Notes under the pieces: model-generated
Told to the model about the DNA's origin: nothing
The model's database searches: none
What the model saw: the letters and a program-made list of their open reading frames with translations, nothing else
Shown: piece after piece, positions 11,225-20,998 of the stretch
How positions within the stretch are numbered: position 1 is the stretch's first letter
Layout: each line of letters opens with the position of its first letter
Position numbers and translations under genes: made by a program
Assembly: GCA_008828725.1 (NCBI GenBank)
Contig: MEHQ01000488.1
Location: forward strand, 101,095-165,094
DNA: 64,000 nt
Origin: Saccharina japonica
Taxonomy: Eukaryota; Sar; Phaeophyceae; Laminariales; Laminariaceae
Direction: 5' to 3'

Positions 11225-12215
11225 CTCAAAATACGCCTGATCAAGGCACTACGTAACCCACCCGACACCAACGGTATTCGATGGCCGGTATAGGGGCATA
11301 TCAGCGCCTGTTTCATACGCCGGTTGTGGACAGCGAGCGTCTGCCTAAAGACACTGCTGGGTGCGGGCTAACGGGCACGCTGTGGCCTCGAGAGGAGGAG
11401 GAGACACATCGTGGAGAAAAAGCAAAGAAAATGTGAAAATCTCATGGGCCGGGCAAGGCAGACTACATGTCAGCGAGATTGGAACCTCGCGCGGACCTGG
11501 CCTGGCCGACGGCGCGTGAGGTTGGAGTATGATAGACCGTGTCGGGCCTCTGCCCATGGTTTGAATCACGGACCGGGTTGGGCGCGGTCGGCCCGGCACG
11601 GCCTGGCCGTGACCTACCTGCGAGAGTTGGTCCCACCCTCAAATACCGTTGGATTTGAAAATATCGGATTTTTGGTAATTTGAAAATATCAAACGTGACG
11701 AAAAAGCATCTATTTTCATTAGGAAAGAAACATCACGAATCGTGATATTTTGTCATGCCAAAACGTCACCAATCGTGATTTTGATTTGTTCGTTAGGGAC
11801 GGCCCTAATACTGTTTTGCAGTAAAAGCGCCTGATAAAAAGGAACTTCGTGTATAATCCACGCAACCCAACGGTGTATCCAAAGACAGGTATAAGGGCAT
11901 ACAGCTGAATCTGCTGCGTACACCGATTGTGGACAGCAAGCGGCTCCCCAAAGCAGCCGTTGGGTGCTGGCGAACGCGCAGGTTGCGGCCTCGAAACCTC
12001 GAGGAGGCAGCACCGCCCAAACAAAAATGAAGCAAGTATCCTGAGGGTCCGGGCGAGGCAAAACAGACGACCTGTGACCTTGGCATCTCGCCAGCCGGGC
12101 CACACCGGCGGCGCGGGAGATTGGAATATCACAGGCTATGTCGGGATTCGGTCCGTGACTTGACAATCTATCACAGGCCCGGCCCGGCCCGGCCCCACTC
12201 GCCCAACACACGCAA
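11225..12215. repeat. Two diverged copies of a ~400-bp repeat
   Basis: About 11225-11610 and 11825-12215 share an ordered series of words (ggtataggggcata / ggtataagggcata, ggttgtggacagc / gattgtggacagc, gggtgc, ggcctcga, gcgagattgga / gggagattgga, cggcccgg). Divergence is high, so this is an old tandem duplication. Palindromic ATCACGAATCGTGAT occurs between them and after the second copy (about 11733 and 12298). Confidence 0.65.
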
Positions 12216-13424
12216 ACATTCTAGGATAACGAACTTCCTTGGATATGAAGAATGTCACCAACCGTGACATAAACTGTGATATACCTAAAAAATCACGAAT
12301 CGTGATATTGTGATGAAATATATGTCGCGCGAATGGTGAGTTTCGTTTTATATTCGTTATTATGGATGACCCTCAGCAGCCCTTACAGGATACTGCGACA
12401 GTAACACATATCATACAGAGTATATAGAGTGCAAAGCGTTCAGCACGCATGCTATATACACAGAGCACGCCTAGAGTGCACACATACGACAGAAGTGACA
12501 GTACACAGAACAATACCGACAGCATAGCACAGAGCACGTACAATACACAATCCCTCAACGAGTGAGTACACGGAGCACACGCAGTTATATCTAGCTACTG
12601 TGCTGGAGAGCAGAGTGTCGTACACAACAATACACAAGGATTTATCACGGCTGTTCTGCGCTGCACAGCTGAGTATACACAAGATGGTTATGACAGAGCT
12701 GTTGCCCGACGAGTCCCGCCCCGGTCTTAGATAGGAAGAGTATTTACTACATTTTGGCCGGGTACCCTGGTACGCGTTTAGCAGCTGAATACTCGTCTAG
12801 GGAACCCGTCGAACAGCTGGGTACCCGGGTACCCGTGGCCCAATTTCTCCGCGAGTATGAAGCGTTATCCATACCCGTAACGGGTGTCGTAGCTGTTTTG
12901 TTGTTTTCAATCGCTGCTGACTGCGCGGGTACTTTAAAGCAGAGGGAGAGGTTTCGCTGGAATCGCATACATCAAACATACACACGCATACACAAAGAAA
13001 GACAGAACACAGCAGTAGTTCGTTTTATTTTTTATTTTTTATCTTCCGACGGATCGGTAAAAGTAAAGCTTACGCCCTCCACACTTCCACGTCTCACTGC
13101 GTATCGGGTGTCACTTCACTCCATGCCCCCTCGGAAGTATCAGCCCTTGCTGCCTACTACTCCGGAGACTTGAGCATGTTGACCCCACCTGACCCCCGAA
13201 GGGGTCCGGTGCGGTGGGGATAGCCACCCGAAGAGTAAACTCTCCGGGTAGTTTGGAACTTGCCTAAGCTCATCCACTAACAAAAACCCAGGCCAAGAAG
13301 CCTTCCCGCCAGACTCGGATCATGTACGATCCACCCTACCCGTTTGGGCGTTAGTCCTCAGGAAAAATGTGAAGGATGGGGGATGTCACAACTAGACCTG
13401 CTGGATCCCCCCTGCTACCTGGTC
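12216..13424. other. No recognisable gene
   Basis: Contains runs of GGTACCC/GGGTACCC around 12757-12835 that form nested inverted repeats, and a T-rich stretch near 13022. No coding signal with family resemblance. Confidence 0.4.
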
Positions 13425-13554
13425 CCCCTATTCCTGCCATGGCCGTTTGGTGACCCTGTTATGTTCCTCCCTTCCATCATTCCTCCCTCCCCGGGACGCC
13501 ACCCGTTTCCCTTTGACGAAACCTATCGCTTTGCTGTCGTGTAGAGCAAGATGA

Positions 13555-13812
13555 ACTCGACGAAGCTGTGGAGTATACGACAGACTCGACGACGCTGTGT
13601 TGTACCTGATGTACTCGACGAAACCGTGAAGTACACGACGGACTCGACGACGCTGTGATGTACCCGACGTACTCGACGAAGCTGCGCAGTACACGACGGA
13701 CTCGATAACGCTGTGTTGTACCCGATGTACTCGACGAAGCTGCGCAGTACACGACGGACTCGATAACGCTGTGTTGTACCCGATGTACTCGACGAAGCTG
13801 CGTCGTAGAAGG
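13555..13812. repeat. 29-bp minisatellite, eight full units
   Basis: Units start at 13555, 13584, 13613, 13642, 13671, 13700, 13729, 13758 and a partial at 13787, each beginning actcga. Odd units carry aagctg...acacgacgg and even units acgctg...tacccgatgt, so the working unit is a 58-bp dimer. The homologous array at 21769 has only four full units. Confidence 0.9.
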
Positions 13813-14099
13813 CAAAGATGGTGTCCAACGATGTAGTCCAGGGAGACGAGTGGAGTCCAGGGGATCGATGGAGTCTAGTAACACCGGGTTGGCTCCATCA
13901 AACGGGCATAAACAGTGGCTCGGGACAAAGTGGGTGGGAAAAGGTTTCGAGTACATGTATATCTACCTTCCTGGTTTATTGAAAGTTGTCCACTTATCAT
14001 AAACAATATATATGCAACCCTTCGAAAGCTCGAGTCTTCACTAACAGAGTAATGTATGGAATCCCCTAGGTATCTAAGACACATCAATCTAATTGTAGG

Positions 14100-14575
14100 C
14101 ATTAGCTATATCCGTCACTGTTGTACATCCTTTACACAATATTTCAACGAAGTTGGAACAGCAGAATCTATCATTTTGTAAACACCTATTGAGGTATCAA
14201 CATCCATTCATAGAGTAACACTCGACAAAGGTAGTAAATTCCTACGCAGCCTTGAAAGTATTTGTATAGTAGCTCCCCAAATGTATGTAGCTCCGCTGTA
14301 TGCAGTAATTCCCATGACGTGTATAACTCCACTGACACCTGAAATATTATTTGGTTTCCATTGAATATATTCATGCATTCTGTACAATCTTCAAAATTCC
14401 AACGTACTGTTATCGAGCTTCCCCCGTTCCCGACTCCCTATGATAATATCTCAAAACCCTGTTTCCAATTCCGGTAAGTTCTCAGCATGACAAAGAGAAG
14501 CTATAGAAAGGCTTACATTTCCCATACAGAATTAAAAACTAGAGCCAGTTTGCAGTATCACTACCCTTGAAAAAT
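14100..14575 (-). pseudogene. Decayed copy of the cysteine-rich secreted ORF
   Basis: Aligns with 22173-22577 on the minus strand at both ends (for example gtaggcattagctatatccgt at the C-terminal end and the ttccaattccggtaagttctc stretch in the N-terminal part). It carries an in-frame-breaking insertion/replacement of roughly 100-150 bp near 14230-14370 and other indels. No continuous frame remains. Its existence shows that the intact ORF at 22173 was part of a duplicated block. Confidence 0.75.
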
Positions 14576-14822
14576 CTGTGAGAACGACCTTGCAGTGCCC
14601 GTAGAACCTGCGAAGAAAATCACCATCACAAAGGCTAAAACCAAATTGCCTGCCAAAAGCCGAATTGCCTGCAAAAAGCCCTTATCTTGTGATCGTCTCA
14701 TAGTATGCATCAAGTGTAGATCAACCAACAGACCCGAACTCATTTTCAACCTGTATGATAAACGCAGGCACATTCCTATAGTGATTTATCACGCAACAAG
14801 TACTTAAACGAAGTCGGACAAA

Positions 14823-14981
14823 TGTAACGAAGGATAAGAGCTGTTTTAGACGTACGCACCCTGGTCTCCAATCCACCTGTCCCTAGTCTCTCACCACTTC
14901 GTAGTTCGTTTCCTTTCCGTACATGCCTTCAGGTTGGCTTGCCTCCTTGTCTTCTGGTATCAACAGCTTCCTGCAGGTACA
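14823..14981 (-). repeat. Partial LTR
   Basis: Begins TGTAACGAAGG and matches the first ~159 bases of the LTR at 15321 almost exactly, then switches to leader-type sequence at about 14981. Its outer edge abuts segment A, independently confirming TGTAACGAAGG as a true LTR terminus. Confidence 0.85.
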
Positions 14982-15320
14982 AGTAGATAGAGTACGATGC
15001 CTGTGCGACAAAAAATAGGGCCTGCACGAGCACAAGAAGGAAGCACTCAGGACTATTACGCGGGAACATAGTAAACAGGACCAAATGTGCTGAGTGAACA
15101 CCCTGTAATATATAGGTTTTTGTGTGTACCTTAGGTCCTATTTACTATGGTCCTCCGTAATAGAAAATCTTTCATGTTTCGACTGCCCAGCTTATTGTCT
15201 ATATGATTTTACGAACTTGAACTATAGCTAGCCTGGTTTGTTGCTGTACGTTTCTACATGAGTCTGGGCAAGATTGTCAACCTGTACATGGCCCCACGGA
15301 AATCCCAAGCTGAAGCCCCA
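14982..15320 (-). promoter_or_regulatory. Ty3-like leader with putative primer-binding site
   Basis: On the coding strand the LTR at 15321-15810 is followed immediately by TGGGGCTTCAGC, which has the TGG start expected of a primer-binding site. The following leader resembles 24266-24012. The same TGGGGCTTCAGC-type sequence follows the LTRs at 24267 and (as ...ATATGGGGCTTCAGC) 24904. The priming tRNA is not identified. Confidence 0.55.
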
Positions 15321-15810
15321 TGTAACGAAGGATAAGAGCTGTTTTAGACGTACGCACCCTGGTCTCCAATCCACCTGTCCCTAGTCTCTCACCACTTCGT
15401 AGTTCGTTTCCTTTCCGTACATGCTTTCAGGTTGGCTTGCCTCCTTGTCTTCTGGTATCAACAGCTTCCTGCAAAGTACCAGTCTTCTGCCTGTGAACTC
15501 AAGTATACTCCTCTCCGATCCTCTTGTGCTACACAATAGATCTCCGTATAACACCTTCGACAATGCCTTACTGTAACGATCGCTATACTTAGACTCAATA
15601 CTCAGTCACTCAAGCTCTCGTCAGACCAAGTTCAAGCTCTCGTCAGACCAAGTTCTCTTCCGTTTTTCCCTCTGGATTGGTTTAGTTTGGGTTTGGGTTT
15701 TAGACTAACGAAGGCGGTGCTTCCTTTGAAGTGGCAGGGAGTTGCACATATCTAGGAAGCATTCCGCTACGTACGTATTTTACGTTACGTATGCCGTTTC
15801 CGCCGCAACA
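15321..15810 (-). repeat. LTR of Ty3-like element (3' LTR of copy 2)
   Basis: 490 bp, TGTAACGAAGG to CCGCAACA. The right half (from tagatctccgtataacacc) is nearly identical to 2615-3104, while the left ~210 bases differ clearly from that LTR and from 24267-24734 but match 14823-14981. It is therefore a mosaic LTR. It serves both as the 3' LTR of the coding copy to its right and as a 5' LTR-like end for the leader to its left. Confidence 0.85.
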
Positions 15811-16149
15811 CACTGGAGTAAGAGTGAGGGCCTTTTCCCACACTTAATCGTGTTTCGATTACCGTGAGGCTCGAAATAGCGGCGTCTACCATTTTAATGG
15901 AAAGGCGTCACCCCGGGGGTAGGGACCCTGGGCCTTGCGTTTTTCCGCGTTGGGTCCCAGATCGGTACTGCTGGACTTGCTAGAATTTATCATCAAGCGC
16001 ACCAGCTGAAAGCCTCTTATCCAACCACTTCCCGACTTTTCCCGTTAACCCAGGTAGGCCGAGGTCTTGATCCCGTTCGCTAGTCGATCTTCGGCTAACG
16101 TCTTCTCCCGCTCTCCATCGAACTCTATTCGCGTTTACAGGGAACCGGA
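15811..16149 (-). other. 3' untranslated region of copy 2
   Basis: Between the polyprotein stop and the 3' LTR. Compared with copy 1 (3105-3487) about 50 bp next to the LTR, including the purine-rich putative polypurine tract, are missing. Confidence 0.6.
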
Positions 16150-17692
16150 TTACGAATTTCCAGTTCTCCTAGCTTTCAGGATCTCACGTTCGGCGAGTTC
16201 CTCCCAATCTCCGTCTGAGTACCGAACCCGCCAGTACGGTGACTTGTAGTCGAAGATCTTCGAAAGGTGACGCTTCTTATTTCCTTTAGCGCCCGCGAAT
16301 TTCCCTCCAGATCACGGTCCCCACGGGGTGTTGTTTCAACGCGTGTTCACGATCGATCCCATCTCTTTCCTTCTGTGTCAGCGTCGAAGTCGGGCTTGCC
16401 CGGCACTCCGCTCCGTGATACGTCTCCCCCAGTGCATGGAAAACGTCCAGCTGTAAGGGGGTGAAACTGTCTCGCGCCTCCTCTTCAGACAGCCACTGCG
16501 ACTCCGTGCCATCCACGAATCGTCCCTTGTATCGCCACTTCCAAGCGTTGCCCTGACCCATCACAGCCTCTCTGTCTATTAGGGTATACATAGGCGACGC
16601 TACAATCGACGGCTCCGCAAGTCCGAAGTCAACTCCCCATGCCAGGTGAGCAAATTCGTCCTCGACGTCGTGACCGAGGTTGTCCGGACGTAAGTGGAAC
16701 ATCTTGATGTTCGCTGCTGACGCCCTCCGTCGGCGAATCCCTCGCCCATTCATCGTGACGATGTAGCTGAGTCCTGGTAAGACAATATCAGTCACCTCCC
16801 AAGGTCCGGTCCAGTGCTCGTGGGCAAGTTTATGATGTATTCCTTCCCTTGCCATCACAGACTCTGCCTCCTTCACCAGCACCTTGTCTCCGACAACCAC
16901 ACGGGTTCCTACCGAGGTTCGACCGATTTCAGCATTCCGACTCTCACGAGTTTTCTGCCTGTCATCATGTCTTTTCAATAGAGCCTCCCGTACATCCCGT
17001 ACCTCCTTGTACGCTTGACGTTTGTCGGCCACGTAACTGTGCATCCCGCCCCTGAAATCACCACCATCGATCTCGGGGTGCGTAGCATCAAGTTGCGTGC
17101 GCGCATCACGACCGAAGAAAAGATGGAAGGGAGTTGGCTTCCCCGGCAAGCGTAGGTCCGGCGTGATACGATGGATTCATAGTGCCGGCTGTACGTACTC
17201 GTCCCATCTGCGTGGCCAGGTCTTGCACAATTCTCCTAGTGCTTCGTGTAGCCACCCCCCCAGTCTCTCCACCGTCCCCTGCGCACGAGGATGGTCGGCA
17301 GGCCCATAGGCGATGGTCACGTTCAACCACTTGCATAAGTGTTGCATCACCTCTGCCGTAAACTCGGATCCCGGATCACTGCGAACATACAGTGGTAGCC
17401 CAAAAGTAAGCATCACTTCAAGCATTTTCTTCGCTACTCCGAGTGCTTCTTTCGTGGGGAGCGGGAAAGCGAACAAGAACTTGCTGGCTTTGTCGACTGC
17501 CACCAGTAGAACTTTGTTGCCTGCGTCCGACTTCACCCCCATGTCCTGGATGTCGACTTCGAGTACCTCCCCGGGTCGCAGAAACCTCGCCGGTAGCATG
17601 GCAACCCGTTGACTCGCTGATCGCTTGCGACGCCTGCACCCACACGAGAGGACGCAGTCTCTTACGTCCCTGATGAGGGTAGGCCAGCAATA
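16150..17692 (-). pseudogene. Ty3-like integrase, chromodomain-like and YxDGDWEEL C-terminal domains (copy 2)
   Basis: Continues the 637-residue frame after a TGA just left of 17693. The HHCC-type finger spans the stop (AHSTYGH on one side, CVLSCGC on the other). The catalytic core has EVDIQDM, SDPGSEF and, 35 residues on, the Glu of HPRAQGTVERL, so D,D-35-E is complete. A TGG-to-TGA nonsense change interrupts it at 17177-17179 (copy 1 reads W there). The C-terminal frame 17149-16286 includes GRDARTQLDATHPEID, a GTGPWEV-like SH3-type segment (HWTGPWEV), then a chromodomain-like block (MYTLIDREAV, WKWRYKGRF, ESQWLSEEEA). After a 1-base insertion near 16290 the frame continues with FDYKSPYWRVRYSDGDWEEL, a Tudor-like acidic motif. 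Integrase normally inserts the cDNA; the chromodomain may guide it to chromatin. Three lesions make this copy inactive. Confidence 0.9.
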
Positions 17693-19606
17693 TCAACGAC
17701 TAACCAAGGCTGTAGTTCTCGCCGTCCCTGGATGTCCATAGGTGCTGTGCGCCAGCGCCATAATCCCTGGAACGAGAGATTGGGGAACTGCAAGTCGTGG
17801 GACCTTTCCCAGAGGTGCTACCCACAAGAGGCCATTGTCGTCCATCACATATTCGCCACCTCCTGCTCCTCGGTTTTCCACTTCCTGGAGTTCTTTCCGA
17901 ATCCTGCCAAGTACCATATCTTCGCACTGCCTCTGCATCAGCTGTGGCGTGTCTTGGAGAATAGCTGTCACCTTTTCCAGCATGGGCGGCTCCGACCGCT
18001 GGGACTCCTTGGCCTCTTTCCCTGATCCGCTTGAACGGCTGCTGGTGTCTTTCGGTAGTTCCTCCAAAGGATCTCGTTGCCGTTTCGGTTTTGGGATGGG
18101 CTCTCTCTGCCCCTTGCGTTTGCGTGGACGATCAACTTCCACTGGTAGCTCAGTAGTAGTGATTGTCTGCGTCGGTGCATTCTCCATCTCCTCCTCCTCA
18201 GGTAACGGTGGTTCTGCCTCCCAGACAATCTCCGGTTCCTGGGAAGTGGCCTTCGCCTGCGATCTCGTGACCGCTCTCGTCACCCCCAAGGTTTCTGCTG
18301 CTGCGAGGTAATCCTCAAACACCACGCAGGCCAATCCTTCCAGTTCCACGACCTCTGGCACCGGTTTTCCCAGTAAGCCTTGAACAGCTAGTTCAACTAA
18401 CACTGCTCGTAACATTGGAGGAGACGTAAAATCTGCGATGACGTTCGCCGCTGCGCTTTGGCTGACCGTCTGCGGGATCACATAGTGTTCCTGTCCTGTG
18501 GTGATCTTGGCATAGTCGTTGAAGTGCAACTCCTCAGCTTCTTCAAGGCGTGCCGTATCCGCTGGGTGTGCGACATAACCTTCGGTTGGCTTTTCCCCCA
18601 TGATGTGAACACGGTTTAAAGAGATGATGGGTTCGCTGAACGAATACATCCCCCGCTCTCCGATACCTCTCTTCAGGAAGTATGCGCCTCTTCGTCCCAG
18701 AAATTCCCCCAATTCCTGAACTGGTTGCTTTACCTTCTCCAACCTCCGCTTCCAAACGGCTAACTTCCCCTTCGTGGCAAGGCCTCCCTTGATTCCTACC
18801 ACGAATGTCCGTTTCCTCCTCCACGGAATCCCTACTTGGCTCGCCGATATCTCTGCCTTGTCCACGATGTATGACTCTCGTTCTAAAGCAGGGAGATTCT
18901 CGTCGTTCCATTCCGTCGTTCTCAGAAGGTTGCTCAGACATTCGAGTATAAAAACTCGCGCGTCTGAGGCGATGGCAGCTTGGACTAAGCTACTCGCTCC
19001 GGATACTCCTTCCTTCTCTCGTACCCCTTCAAACCTCCTGCAGGCGTCACCGATCACCACGTCTGGTTTCACCTCTCTCAACATGCTTGGGTATTCCTGC
19101 GACCCTGTTGTCACCCTAAGTAGCCTCGCACCTTTGTCCAGTCCGTTTGCTCTGATGCATTTCAGTGCTCTCCAGTCCTGGTCTACTGCTTTTCTGACTG
19201 TCAGCAATCCTTCCGATGCAAGGATGCTGCTTCCCCCCCCACAGTCGAGCATGACCACCACTGGAAGCTCCGGTGCAATAACAAGCTCGGCCTGTTGAGT
19301 ATCTGCCTGAGATGGGTCTGCGGGTGTGAATGCGACGGCTGCCAGCACTGCAAGACTTTGAGTACTAGTTTCGTCCACACGTTCCACTCCTAAGGTTTCG
19401 AGGTGTACGCCGTCGAGCACTGGCCCCTGTGGCCCTTTGTAAACATTTGGCAACGACTCATCCCCTGGAAAAGAGTCGTCGAAGTCCTCGATCACGTTGC
19501 TCTTGTTCGGTAACCGCGACATGGCGTACTCGCACTTCCTCCACCGTGTTCGGCCTTGACAGCTGCGTGATCGCATCAATCTTGCTCGGGGCCGGCCTTG
19601 TACCAA
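17693..19606 (-). CDS. Ty3-like polyprotein segment with C5-cytosine DNA methyltransferase-like domain
   Basis: 637-residue open frame without interruption. Residues 28-34 (AMSRLPN) are the usual tail of a Ty3 RNase H. Residues about 115-410 resemble C5-cytosine methyltransferases: motif I VVMLDCGGGSS (117-127), motif II AVDQDWRALKCIRANG (140-155), motif IV GDACRRFEG (186-194, normally GPPCQxFS: Cys and Phe kept, both Pro and Gln lost), motif VI FILECL (219-224, normally ENV), motif VIII VGIPWRRKR (258-266, normally PQRRxR), motif IX-like ARLEEAEEL (352-360) and motif X-like TSPPMLRAVL. Residues 493-513 are Lys/Arg-rich, nuclear-localisation-like. Residues 620-627 start the integrase HHCC finger. 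If active it would methylate DNA cytosine; catalytic status is unproven. The frame starts in a different phase from the RT, at a deletion scar, so the ATG is arbitrary. Cytosine methyltransferases captured by retrotransposons are known from some dinoflagellates and a charophyte alga. Confidence 0.85.
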   Translation of the reverse strand: MVQGRPRARLMRSRSCQGRTRWRKCEYAMSRLPNKSNVIEDFDDSFPGDESLPNVYKGPQGPVLDGVHLETLGVERVDETSTQSLAVLAAVAFTPADPSQADTQQAELVIAPELPVVVMLDCGGGSSILASEGLLTVRKAVDQDWRALKCIRANGLDKGARLLRVTTGSQEYPSMLREVKPDVVIGDACRRFEGVREKEGVSGASSLVQAAIASDARVFILECLSNLLRTTEWNDENLPALERESYIVDKAEISASQVGIPWRRKRTFVVGIKGGLATKGKLAVWKRRLEKVKQPVQELGEFLGRRGAYFLKRGIGERGMYSFSEPIISLNRVHIMGEKPTEGYVAHPADTARLEEAEELHFNDYAKITTGQEHYVIPQTVSQSAAANVIADFTSPPMLRAVLVELAVQGLLGKPVPEVVELEGLACVVFEDYLAAAETLGVTRAVTRSQAKATSQEPEIVWEAEPPLPEEEEMENAPTQTITTTELPVEVDRPRKRKGQREPIPKPKRQRDPLEELPKDTSSRSSGSGKEAKESQRSEPPMLEKVTAILQDTPQLMQRQCEDMVLGRIRKELQEVENRGAGGGEYVMDDNGLLWVAPLGKVPRLAVPQSLVPGIMALAHSTYGHPGTARTTALVSR

Positions 19607-20180
19607 GCCTATCCACGATCATGCCGACGAACTCCATGGCCGACTGACAGAAATGCGATTTCTGGAGATTGACGGTTAGACGTCCTTGCCGTAGACACTC
19701 TAACGTTTCTCGAAGCAGTCCCCATTGATCTTCAAGGGTTTTCGACGGGATGGTGATGTCGTCCCAACCAGTTATTGATTCCTTTATCCTTGACTGGCAA
19801 CAGTCGCCCTCCCACGTAGTTGGCAAACGCGGATGGCACGGTCTTCAAACCGAAGCCGCAGCGAACGTACTCGTACAGCTTCCCATCAGCGTTTCGAAAC
19901 GCCGTCAGGTGTCGATCGTCCTCATGGATCTCGAGCTGTAAGAATCCTGAAGCCAAATCGATGCTGGAGAAATACTTCGACCCTTTCATCTCATCCATAA
20001 TGTGTTGCAGGTCCCCGAGTCCACCACTCTGTGACTTGAGAAGCGCGTTGGCCCTTCGAAAATCCTGCTCATCCCATACTGTCCCGTCTTTCTTGCGAAC
20101 CGTCGAACATTTGGCAGCTCACTCGGAAGTTGATTGCCGAATGGATCCATAATTGTTGACAGCGTAAACCGTCGCAACCA
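19458..20180 (-). pseudogene. Ty3-like reverse transcriptase remnant (copy 2)
   Basis: Coding strand frames 20177-19986, 19998-19732 and 19826-19458 carry RT pieces: VRKKDGT and RRANALLKS, then KYFSSIDLASGF with the motif A Asp, then CGFGLKTVPSAF (the PFGL-like motif B), then a damaged YxDD box reading TGWDDITI, then SHFCQSAMEFVGMIV and PNTVEEVR. After EEVR the sequence jumps directly to YAMSRLPN, so thumb/connection and the whole RNase H (usually 200-300 residues) are missing. Frameshifts separate the pieces and a TGA lies near 20125. RT would copy the element RNA into DNA; this copy cannot. Confidence 0.9.
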
Positions 20181-20326
20181 CCATGCCCCCCTGGATCTTC
20201 ACGTTATCCTGGGTAACATTCGACAACTTGCATTGGAGCGGCATACCGGGAACCACCACTGTGCTCCCCTTAGTACTCCTAGATCCACTCCTAGCTTAAG
20301 ATCATAGCGGTTAGTTGGCTCTAGCA

Positions 20327-20960
20327 CTACGAGCTGTTGTACGTGAGGTTGAGGGCCTTTGACAAAGCGTCTACCTGGATACTGGTACCTCCCGGAACCT
20401 CTACGTCTTTCGCAATGCGTAGCTTCCAGTGCAGAGGGCCTTCGTCCTCCCATACAGAGCTTCCTAACTCCATAATCCCCGCCGGAATCTTCGGTTCCTC
20501 CACCTGTTCCGGTTCTTGCTCGTCTGTCGACCGTTTCACCGTGCAATAGTGGTCCCAGTCGGCATACATCGTTCCTGTTGCGGCCTCTCCGACCTCCGTC
20601 GGGGCGAATGGTACCAACGACGAGAATGGTGTCGGTCGGAAACCCTCCTCACCATCGAAACTGTTGATACCTCGATGATCCGTCATGAACGCGGTTCCAA
20701 GCACCATCGCGCACGGAAGTCCGTTCACCACCCGGAACTTCACACGGAAGGTCTGGTCGACCGGTGAAAAGACCAACGGTAGCAAGCACGACCCTACCAC
20801 TTCCATCGGGGGTACGGCGCTGTCCTTTGGGTTTGCTGCGCCAAGTAGGCCCTTTCCCGTTGGACTCACCAGCGATTTTCCCCAACTATCATGTTCCTCA
20901 ATGGACTCGATGAACTGCCGTGACACGTAGTTTCCTCCACCCCAGTATCCACCAGCACCG
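20327..20960 (-). pseudogene. Retroelement aspartic protease and linker (copy 2)
   Basis: The frame entering from the right reads PIAVLVDTG with the catalytic DTG at 20949-20941. A single-base frame change follows within the next ~15 bases, and the frame 20926-20327 continues SRQFIESIEE and later the second protease signature AMVLGTAFM and TDHRG, matching the usual (I/V)LG-x-x-F-(L/M)-x-x-H. The remaining ~110 residues are an acidic linker (EQEPEQVEEPKIP) leading toward RT. Protease of this type matures Gag-Pol. The frameshift exactly after the active site inactivates it. Confidence 0.85.
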
Positions 20961-20998
20961 CAATCGGAAGTCGCCGGCTGGGGTGTTCGAGAGCCTCC

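Larger units (their letters stand above)
13425..14800 (-). repeat. Segmental duplicate A (29-bp minisatellite plus Cys-rich pseudogene)
   Basis: Homologous to 21635-22745. The shared part starts at ggtccccctattcctgcc and runs through the minisatellite, a conserved stretch, the cysteine-rich gene region and up to about cattcctatagtga. Here it ends against a partial LTR at 14823. Confidence 0.85.

Noticed and set aside
16150-20130. Alternative genetic code to explain in-frame stops
   Set aside because: Stops are TAA, TAG and TGA, differ between copies (TGG, CGA or CAA in the other copy) and coexist with frameshifts, so mutation explains them.
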